Assembly: GCA_013146195.2 (NCBI GenBank)
Contig: CM028377.1
Location: 167,937,824-168,001,823, forward strand
From: Codonopsis lanceolata
Taxonomy: Eukaryota > Streptophyta > Magnoliopsida > Asterales > Campanulaceae
Direction of reading: 5' to 3'
DNA: 64,000 nt
Shown piece after piece: positions 55,629 through 64,000 of the stretch. A model generated the notes under the pieces. That model did not search any database, was not told where the DNA came from, and saw only the letters and a program-made list of their open reading frames with translations. The translations under genes and the position numbers were made by a program. Position 1 is the stretch's first letter. Each line of letters starts with the position of its first letter.

Positions 55629-57240
55629 GTAAGGTTTACGTGCATTGCACGTGGTGTTAATGATTTTTAAAAATGATTTGCTAGTTTCTATATTTTTCTG
55701 TTTACTTTTAATTATTGGATGTTGTTTGTATTTTAATCATTACAATTTTTAAAACTTATAAATTGTGCTGTTGTGCTTTTAGCTTTTTTTATACTTTGTT
55801 TTCTGGTCATTTATAATGTATACTTTTAGTTATTGTATAACAACTTATCCTAGAAATTTGTCTTTTTTGTTTGTTATTTTCATTCTCTTTTTTTATTCCC
55901 AAACATGAATTCATTCACTTTTATGAGTGTGAATTAAAAATAATTAAAACTTACTATCTTAGATAAATACATTGTCGTTTCCTTTTCTTTTTCTCCGGCA
56001 ACGCTTTCTCTGCATCTTCTCCGGCATTTCTGTTTACTTTTAATTATTGGATGTTGTTTGTATTTTAATCATTACAATTTTTAAAACTTATAAATTGTGC
56101 TGTTGTGCTTTTAGCTTTTTTGATACTTTGTTTTCTGGTCATTTATAATGTATACTTTTAGTTATTGTATAACAACTTATCCTAGAAATTTGTCTTTTTT
56201 GTTTGTTATTTTCATTCTCTTTTTTTATTCCCAAACATGAATTCATTCACTTTTATGAGTGTGAATTAAAAATAATTAAAACTTACTATCTTAGATAAAT
56301 ACATTGTCGTTTCCTTTTCTTTTTCTCCGGCAACGCTTTCTCTGCATCTTCTCCGGCAATGACCTCGTATGTAAATTTTAAGTGAGATAAAACTCAAGAG
56401 TGTATTAATGTTTTATTCAAATTATTATATAGATAAGTAAATAAAAATAGAGCGAAATTATATTAGAGATATTGAACTCACGATCAGATAATCACACTTA
56501 GGTGTCAAGACCGTTACGAATAAGAACCCACCAAAAAAATTAAAGACGTACAACATAACAAACAAGCATACACCAATAATTTCTCCATTTCTCCCTCGTA
56601 CAACATAATATACAAGCATACACCAAGAATTTCAAATCTCATATTTGAATCCATCACATACGTATACGACAATGATGAGGCAAACCATGAATAAATCCGT
56701 CTTCATCGTCCATGGCTTCAACTCCCAAAAATTTCTCATCGACATCGTTGATATTATTTATGGTTTAATTGGAGCAAATTCTCGATATTATTCGCCACAC
56801 CATGTTTATCACTACGATTACCAGACATGACACATTATCAGCAAATTTGACATGGAATTAAAAAATGTTAAAAAATTACGTTGTGGGCCAAAGTGGATTT
56901 AGTAGATACTTTAGGGGGAAATTTGTATTTTAGACTAATTTCGATGAGGCCAAAATATGATTAGCTCCCAAAATTACACACCAAATCTCACATTACACCC
57001 CAACCTACGAAGTGTATCACTTTCATAACTTATTTTGCTATTTGTCCGACTTTGCCCCCTCTCGTCTATGGGCGTTAAAAATAGTAACAAAAAATATATG
57101 TGCATGTCACATGAAGATTATTTTGGTTATTTTGCTTGGCGCACAAAATGAAATTTGGCTATAAATTCAGTATTTAATCAACCATTTATTATTTAGAATT
57201 TGTTTTTAAATAAAAATAATATATAATTATTTTAATAATC
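55629..57240 (-). mobile_element. Helitron-like element B, reverse orientation
   Basis: On the minus strand it ends with the hairpin ACGTGCAATGCACGT (55638-55652) followed by AAACCTTACTAT, the counterpart of the CTAG end of copy A. Similarity to copy A runs through the whole length, including the segment at 57000-57130 that matches 1-120. The 5' limit is set where similarity to a third partial copy at 61690-61930 stops. A 332-bp internal tandem duplication is unique to this copy. A 61-codon frame (56645-56830, plus) corresponds to the one at 390-575. Confidence 0.55.
55695..56358. repeat. 332-bp tandem duplication in Helitron-like copy B
   Basis: Units 55695-56026 and 56027-56358 are almost identical. 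I see one substitution, in the T-run before ATACTTTGTT. Both end CTTCTCCGGCA. Copy A has a single unit, so the duplication arose after the copies separated and is recent. Confidence 0.93.
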
Positions 57241-57255
57241 CAAAAAAAATTATAG

Positions 57256-60200
57256 GGCCAAATTACAATTTCCCCCTTGATGTGTGCAAAACGCAACTCG
57301 GATAAAATTACCCAGCCGTATCAAGTAATAAAGTGTATCTAAGTACGAGTTATCGATCCCACAGGGAATGCACGTAATTCTCACTCTAACTAAGTACCAA
57401 AATTAGGCTAACTAATTATATTTGAGAGAAAAGAAAATGAATTAAAATCTAAAAATATAAACAACCTAGAAAGCAATTAAATCTAATCTACTACGGAGGT
57501 GGTTTGTCAACAACAAATCAATATAAAAAGATAGGAGTGCATTATTTCTAGTCTAGCCGGTGTTTAATTTAATAATCTTTCTACTTTTCTTTAACTCAAG
57601 TCTTGCTAGTCGGGCGCACTATAATATTCGCTACGGGCTCTCGCAACGTATAGCAAATCTAGCTACAACTCCTAGCTACGGGCTCTCGTTTCTTATAACA
57701 TATGAGAAAATAGCCGCATGTCAAACCAACCACCCAATGACTATCTACGTACGATCTCCTCTCGGTCTCACGTTACGCAAACAATTATTGTGATTTTCGG
57801 AATTAATAGGACGGGCTCTCGCATCTTATCCTATAATTCTAATGATCATCTAATGGTTCGCTACGTCATTAAAAGCATGAAGAACACACAATAATAACCA
57901 AGCGCATGGGTAATACTTTGCAAAAAGAACTCTATTTATTTTTCTACAAGTCATGTTGGTAGCCAAGACAAATAAAATTGGTTAACTATGGGGGGCTCTT
58001 GCATCTTATAGTCAACCCTAACCTCCCCGACCTCGTGAATGGCTAAGGTGGTTCGATAACCGAGTCTCATAATGATTATCGGTGTGTGTCACAAAACACC
58101 AACTATTAAATTGATTGGTCCGAAATATAAAGGTAGCTTTCGCGGATCCTAAATATTTCTAAAATCATTTAATTAATGGTCAATTAATTAAAGGCACTAA
58201 GTTCACAAAATAATAACTCAACATGAATGTGTACTAAATAAAGAGATAGATTAAATTAAAATACTACATTGGACATAGAAAAAATTGCATTCCATAAATA
58301 AATTAAGCATAAACCAATTCAACATTTACAAATTTAATCAACCCAAGAAATTATAACAATTATCTCAAAAGATAGGTTGAAAGAATTAAACCAAATGAAG
58401 AACGAATCCCAGGTTGAAATCATTTGTAGATGCTTCATTGGCTCTTGATTTAAAGCTCTAAACCTTTAATGGTGATCAAACAATTGAGGAATGGAATAAT
58501 TTTGGAAGAAAATGGGGCTGGTACTCTATTTGGGAGCAATGTCCCGAAATGGGGACTTGTGTTTGAAAAATGACTGTTGATGTGATTAAATGGAGAGGGC
58601 AGCAAAGGGGAATCAAGGCAGGGGCATTATAGGTAGTGGAAGAGAGCTTGGGGACTAAAAAGGGGAAGAAAAATGGCTTTGGGTCACGGTTGGGGCAGGG
58701 CTGGACCAAGGAGAGGGACGCGGGTCGCTCCAGGTGGGAAACGGGCTGGTGATGAGTGAGGGAGTGGGTTGGATAGGCGGGCAGGTGGGCTGGATGTGGA
58801 CGCGGGTTACCCGATCCATGAAGGAGCCACGCGGGTTGGGGATGAGGATAAGACGGATGATGTGGCGAGGGCTGTGGCCGACAACGCATACGAGAGAATC
58901 TAGCAAATGCGCCGGCCTCTCCTTCTCTTTCAATACTTACCCCGGTGCCCCTAGCTTCTGGAATTAGCGCACCGTGGCCCTTCTATTCCCAGACCTCTTA
59001 TTTAGGTCCTCTGTTAGCACTGTTAGCCTCAGTTAGCCCTCCTTTGCCTTGGAACTCTTAACGGTTTTAACGGACTTTATCCAAATAATTTCCAAAACAA
59101 CTTTAAAGTCCAGAATTGCCTCAAATTTCGTGCTAAACATCATATAATTGCTTGATTATGCGTGGAAACCTACATTAAGCACAAAAACACAAATAATAAT
59201 ATTTCCAAAGTATAATTAACTAAAAAATAGCACAAAATAGAAGAAAATTCCCGAGAAAATTTGTGGAAATCTTGGGCTCATCACCCCTCCCCCAAAGTAT
59301 CCACATCGTATAGTTTACCCCTATGTAAAGTTTGTCCCATAATGGTATTTGAGTTTACTTCCCCCCCATTTTTCACCCTACCACTGACGGACGTTAGAAA
59401 ATTCACGTTATATAGCACGTGGTCTTCCACGTACGGGGCAAAAATATCATTTCTCTTATCCGGTTAAGGAGTAAATGTATTAAAAGTACAAACCTTAATC
59501 TCACACCCTCTCCTTCTCTCTTCTACCGGTGTAAGTTCCCAGCTCCGGGTCTACCGTAATAGCCGCAATCTCTAGCTAGCCCCACATAGCTGCCTCCATC
59601 TCCGGGTGTAAGTTCCCATATCCGGTCCAAACCTTCCCACTCTGGTCACGCCTATCATAACTTTAGCGTCGTCCTCCTTTGATTCGAGCCAAGCTCCATC
59701 TCCGATCTTCGATCTCCCTCATTCTCTCCCCTGTAAAAGTCGTGCTTAAAGTAGAAAACAGAGGCTATAGAGTATACTTACTAAAAACCCTTGAAAAAAC
59801 ATACAATTAACATAAAACCCATAAACCTTATTGACGAATTCATCAAAGAGAGAGACAGGCTTGAATGAAAAGAAATAGTTATGGGTTTTATTGAAATACT
59901 CTTCAATTTTGCGGGAGAAAATTGGGCATACGGCCGGCAAGCATATGGTTTAAAACAAAGTATCAAAATTGAGAAGATGTTGAAGAAGCTATGACTTTAG
60001 ATGATTTTGACCTCATAGAAGCTGCCATGGCGGTTAGGTTGGTTTACTTAAAGAATTAGGAGAGATAAAGTAAAGGTAAAGTTATGTAAGAGGATGAAGG
60101 GGGATGAGAAATTGATTGATTTCGGTGGTGGATGAGTTTCACCAGAGGTGGGTACGTGGATCCAATTTCATACATGAAATTGGAGATGGAGACGTGTAAC

Positions 60201-60701
60201 TATGGGTAAGAGTTTCTTTTCTTTATATCTTTTATTTACTTTGTTTTCATTTTCAAGATAAGAAAATTGACAATGAAATGGAAAAATGCATATCTATCGT
60301 CTGGGTTAAGAGAGAGAAATTTAAGAGAAAATTTGGAGAGAGTGGACAAAACCAAGATCGGATTATGGGTTAATTTTCATTATGGGAAGTGAAGATTAGA
60401 AAAAATGGTAGGTCTTTTCTCTAGATTTTCTTTTAGTAGGAAAAAATGGAATGGTGGACCCCACTCCATTTTAACACTTGAACTTTAAGCACCCCAAAGT
60501 TTACACCGAATTCCTAATATTTCCCTCGAGTTAACGTCGTGGAAGACCATGTGTTATTTAACGTGACTTTTCTTGCCGCTGTCCCGGCTAGGGTGGAAAG
60601 TATGAAAAAATATAACGTCAGATATCATTATGGGACAAACTTTAGGTTGGGGTGCACTATGTGATTTGGTGGATACTTTGGGGGAGGGATTGTAATTTGG
60701 C
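57256..60701. mobile_element. Second Mutator-like element with about 200-bp TIRs, carrying a solo LTR
   Basis: The left end GGCCAAATTACAATTTCCCC, after the nested insertion, continues CCCCCAAAGTATCCACA, then AAAGTTTGTCCCATAATGG. The right end reversed is GCCAAATTACAATCCCTCCC, CCCCAAAGTATCCACCA, then AAAGTTTGTCCCATAATGA. Similarity extends past GGTCTTCCACG on both sides. Without the insert the element is about 1.4 kb. Its interior has GC-rich leader-like sequence (59515-59745) with a repeated GTGTAAGTTCCCA motif and no transposase. A target duplication could not be fixed. Confidence 0.65.
57278..59283. mobile_element. Solo-LTR-like insertion of 2.0 kb, TSD CCCCT
   Basis: The ends TGATG and CATCA are inverted, and the 5-bp duplication CCCCT is perfect (57273-57277 and 59284-59288). 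The sequence across the repaired site agrees with the opposite TIR of the host element. It contains no retroviral domain, PBS or second LTR. A motif ACGGGCTCTCG and variants recurs near 57627, 57684, 57803 and 57990. A 137-codon minus frame (58889-58476) is Pro/His-rich and not recognisable. Confidence 0.7.
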
Positions 60702-60827
60702 ATAGTTATAAGGAAAATACTATCCTTACAAGACTTAGTTGTTGTAAGGAAAGTTATAAAATTAGTTGTAAGGCTAGCAATGTTGCAATTATAATTTGTA
60801 TCATACTTAAATTTCAAGTTAAAAAAA

Positions 60828-62540
60828 TGCATTACTCTTAAAAAATGAAATTTAGAAGTAATTTAATTTATTTTGTTATCTTTCATTTTCTTCCATAAAC
60901 CTCATCTCTCATAGACCCACCATCATTACCACCACTACCACCTCAAATAACATCATTAACACAAAAATCAATTTAGGCTCTGTTTGTTTCACGGAAAATG
61001 ACTTCCAGAAAATGTTTTCCTCATTTTCCGGTGTTTGGTAACCTTAGGAAAATGTAGTCAACGTAAAAGTTTTTCTGAGTCAACGGAAAATGAAGCTTTC
61101 TTACTTCTTCGTTCAAATTAACACATATGCAAAACTCATCATTTATAGACCTACCACCACCAGAACCTTAAATTTCACTATTTACAAACCTAAATTCAAT
61201 TTTTTGAATTTTCAAATATGATGATTAAAACCTAAACCCATATGAAGATTTGAAAAACTGATGATTTGGAAATCTAACAATATCGTATTCCACACCTAAA
61301 CCACCACTGCCTTGGTTACAATCGCCCCCACCACCACCCCTAACCACCACCAACATCCCTGCAATTGCCACCACCAGTATCACCACCACTAAGAAATACG
61401 TTCATATTGCCTTGCTAAAATGGAAAAATAAAAAATATTTAGCTTCCATTAAATCATACTGCTTTCTTTAAACGCATCTCCTATACATTCTAGCGTTCTT
61501 CTCTAACAAAACGCAAAGATTTGTCAACGAAGTTCTCCATTTTTTAAAATCTTCTTGACATTATATCACCTTGCCTTAACACATTTTCTTAGATTATTCA
61601 CAAGTAATTACTAAACATGCTACATAAGTGCCTAATATCTTGATACTCACCAACAAATGTATTATTATAGTTACATTTTTTCATATATCTCTAATAATGT
61701 CTTTCCCAACCTATGATGTCTTACTTTCATACATATTTTTTATATTTGTCCGACTTTGTCCTCTCCTGTTCATGGGTGTTAAAAACAGTAATGTAAAATC
61801 ATACATGTTAGGATTATTTTGGTCATATTTTACTTGTGACACAAAGTGAGATTTGATTATATTTTCATCATTTAGTTTGCCATTTGATATTTAAAATATT
61901 TTTTTAATTAAAATAATAAATAATTATTTCAATAGTTATACTTTATCTCATTTTAAATTCAAAGGCGAAAAAAATGCATTACTCCAAAAAAAATGAAATT
62001 TAGATTTTATTCAATTTATTATTTCATCCTTCACTTTCTTCCATCAACCTCGTCATTCATATACTCACCACCACTACTACCTCAAATTTCACCATTAGCA
62101 CAAAAGTTAATTTTTGATTTGATTTTATTTCATTTTCTAATTCCTTACTCCTACCTTCAAAGTAACCCATTTGCAAAAGCCATCATTTATGGACACAACA
62201 CCACCACAACCTTAAATTTCACTTTTTACAAACTCAAATTCAATTTTTTAATTTTTCAAATTTTAAAATTGAAACTGAAACCCATATGGATCTTTAAAAA
62301 TTTGATGATTTAGAAATCTCACAATCTTGTATTTCATCTAAACCACCACTGTCATCCATGCAATCGCCGTCATCACCGCCCCTAACACCACCATCCTTGC
62401 AGTCGTCAACACCGTTATCACCATCACCAAGAAACACACTCACCTCGCCTTGCTCAAATGGAGACAAAAAATATCTTTAACTTTTGTTTAGTCGTACTTG
62501 TTTCTTTAAACATCTCTCATTTCTTAGTTCTAATCCCCTT
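60828..62540. repeat. Diverged tandem duplication, two units of about 600 bp
   Basis: The unit at about 60828-61505 and the unit at about 61970-62540 share a long ordered set of words: AAAAAATGAAATTTAGA, TTTCACT.TTTACAAAC, AACCCATATG, GATGATTT.GAAATCT, TAAACCACCACTG, TCACC and CCTTGCT.AAATGG. The first unit carries an extra block of about 120 bp (60977-61095, GGAAAATGACTTCCAGAAAA) that looks like a small MITE. Both are AT-rich with CCACCA tracts and no ORF. Confidence 0.8.
61690..61930 (-). mobile_element. Fragment of the Helitron-like family
   Basis: Matches 57005-57240 in the same orientation: CTTACTTTCATA, TTTGTCCGACTTTG, ATGGGTGTTAAAAA, GATTATTTTGGTCAT and the AATAATTAT end. It lies between the two duplicated units above. 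Confidence 0.55.
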
Positions 62541-62922
62541 TTTGTGTAAATTACTAAGTAAGGTGAAAATCCACTTTTAGGATGAGACTACTTAAAAGGA
62601 TGTCGGTTGGTGACTACCTATTTCAATAAAAAAGAGAGTTGCGATAGAAGAAAGAAAGTCGATACCCAGAGGAGGGAATATAAAGATTCTCACATGTAAC
62701 TACCTCGAGTCCGATGAAGAGGAGCAAGCAAGTTAAGACCAAAAGAGGTTAGAGATTTGGAACCCAGTTATGAAAATGAGTAAAATATTTTGAATCCAGT
62801 TATTTGTGAGTACTAACATTGGTTTTATTTGTAATATCTATAAGTTAGGGATCATTGATAGTTTTAAAAGCTGTTGTAGTAGTCTGAAAATTCAAAGAAG
62901 CAGTAGATTTTAGCATTCTTTT

Positions 62923-63510
62923 TGTGAGTGTAGGCTTGGCCCAAATGGGCAGCCCACTTAGAATACCCAAACCCAGCAACCCAAGACCCAAAACGAACTT
63001 ACCCTTTTTCCCTCCTCTATTGACTTTCAGCTGATAGGTTTTATATTTGGGGAATCTTTGATTTCCCTTTGATTTTGGCTCCTTCCTTCTTGAGCCCTCT
63101 GTTAGCCGCATCCCTGCTCCTTTGCCATTTTCTTCAGGCTAATTGATTGCTTGGCTGACTATATATATACTCCCTTCTGTCCGCCTCTTGCTATAAGAGC
63201 ATTAGATCAAAACCATCTTCAAAGGAGCTAATTTCCTTTGGTTCTCTTGTAATCTATCTTTCTCTCTCTCTCTGCGTCTCTGCCGTGAGCCGTGCTTCTT
63301 GGTATACACTATGTGTGTGCGTGAGCTTAGAGATTACAATGATAGTGAGTTCTGTGAGGGGGGTTTCGGGTTGTGTGGGATTTCTTGTTGGAAGGTTGGG
63401 TTATATACATAGTTGGGTGAAATCCTTGGAAACATTGTTCCTTCGGTTGTAAACTATTTGGTTGGACTGCTATACTTTGTGTATAGGCAGTGGGGATCTG
63501 AGCCTAGGCA
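62923..63510 (+). repeat. Diverged partial LTR related to the outer Copia
   Basis: Starts TGTGAGTGTAGGCTTGGCCC, with GGGCAGCCCACTTAGAATA, CCCAGCAACCCAAG, CTATACTTTGTGTATAGGC and CTGAGCCTAGGCA in the same order as the LTR at 54069-54660. It is cut at 63510, where Gypsy sequence begins. Confidence 0.75.
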
Positions 63511-64000
63511 TATTATAAATTGACCGTACCATTTTGACTTTAGCTTACCTGGAAATAATCTCAATCTAGAATTGAAAAGGGGAACCTTCAATCCTGGACG
63601 TAATATCTTTTGATTGATTCCCATATCGTGGTATCTTTTGGTCTTTTCCTTATAAATTTTAGCATTTTCGTACAAATTAAGCCTATGTTCTTCTAGCTCG
63701 TTTAGCTGGAACAGTCGTTCCTCCCCAACTAGAGTTAAATCTAAATTAAGAGATTTAATAGCCCAATAGGCTCGATGTTCAACTTCAATATGAAGATGGC
63801 AAGCTTTGCCCTAAACCATTCTATAAGGACTCATTCCGATCGGATTCTTATAGGCCATTCTGTATGCCCAAAAAGCATCATTAAGTTTTAATTCCCAATC
63901 CTTCTTATTAGGTCTAATAGTCTTTTCAAGGACTCCCTTGATTTGTCGATTACTAACCTCAACTTGGCCAGAAGTCTGAGGATGATATGGAGTAGCTAAC
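63511..64000 (-). pseudogene. Gypsy integrase C-terminal region, running off the window
   Basis: The minus strand from 64000 reads LATPYHPQTSGQVEVSNRQI, KDWELKLNDAFWAYRMAYKN, PIGMSPYRMV, a stop (63811-63813), GKACHLHIEVEHRAYWAIKS, LNELEEHRLNLYENAKIYKE, then LFNSRLRLFPGKLKSKWYGQ. These are the end of the integrase core and the GPY-like C-terminal part of plant Gypsy elements. The in-frame TAG lies where Phe or Tyr is usual. It is truncated by the LTR fragment at 63510. Confidence 0.9.

Noticed and set aside
58476..58889. 137-codon Pro/His-rich minus frame
   Set aside because: Lies in GC-richer LTR-like sequence, overlaps another frame of similar length and has no recognisable motif.
1..64000. 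CRISPR arrays, operons, ribosome binding sites, bacterial features
   Set aside because: Sequence style is plant nuclear throughout. The direct repeats seen are TE-derived and not regularly spaced.

Overview
The window is nuclear DNA of a flowering plant, probably a eudicot. It is AT-rich, has spliced genes with GT-AG introns, and is packed with Copia and Gypsy LTR retrotransposons, a plant RTE-type LINE, Helitron-like ends, Mutator- and hAT-type elements and Stowaway MITEs. No tRNA, rRNA, CRISPR or prokaryotic feature was seen. Two or three host genes are visible; nearly everything else is transposable-element sequence at different stages of decay.

Layout. 1-1.5 kb: Helitron-like element A. 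1.6-7.3 kb: pieces of Copia (Sirevirus-like) elements joined head to head, with an extra-ORF relic on each strand and a TIR element inserted. 7.7-10.1 kb: reverse-strand RTE LINE relic. 10.5-12.4 kb: last four exons of a conserved plant coding sequence. 12.7-16.7 kb: Stowaway MITEs and a 1.5 kb Mutator-like element with a 9-bp target duplication and an exon-like passenger. 18.2-23.3 kb: a nearly intact Copia element (TSD CAATC) inserted in a small secreted-peptide reading frame. 25-26.8 kb: 5'-truncated Copia with three transition stops. 27-33.3 kb: mostly non-coding, with an hAT element (TSD ATTCTCAC), MITEs and a solo LTR. 33.6-37.1 kb: a ten-exon serine carboxypeptidase-like gene of the SCPL45 type, with a one-base frameshift in exon 1. 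37.4-55.5 kb: a three-layer nest in which a Gypsy remnant was hit by a plus-strand Copia (TSD CTTAC), whose 5' LTR was then hit by a 12 kb minus-strand Sirevirus-like Copia. 55.6-64 kb: Helitron-like element B, a second Mutator-like element carrying a 2 kb solo LTR (TSD CCCCT), a diverged tandem duplication, an LTR fragment and a Gypsy integrase relic.

The most interesting feature is the extra ORF of the nested Sirevirus-like element (40270-43243, minus). It lies where an envelope-like gene would be, but it has no membrane segment. It carries an SV40-like nuclear localisation motif and a C-terminal coiled coil, and its N-terminal half resembles 'putative plant transposon protein' domains. Its reading frame is open over about 860 codons although gag and pol of the same element are broken. 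Its start codon appears to be joined to the body by an intron that cuts exactly after ATG. Relics of related ORFs lie at 2.4-3.6 kb (minus) and 6.7-7.3 kb (plus).

All of this was read by eye. Family names rest on motifs, and boundaries without a stated target-site duplication are approximate.
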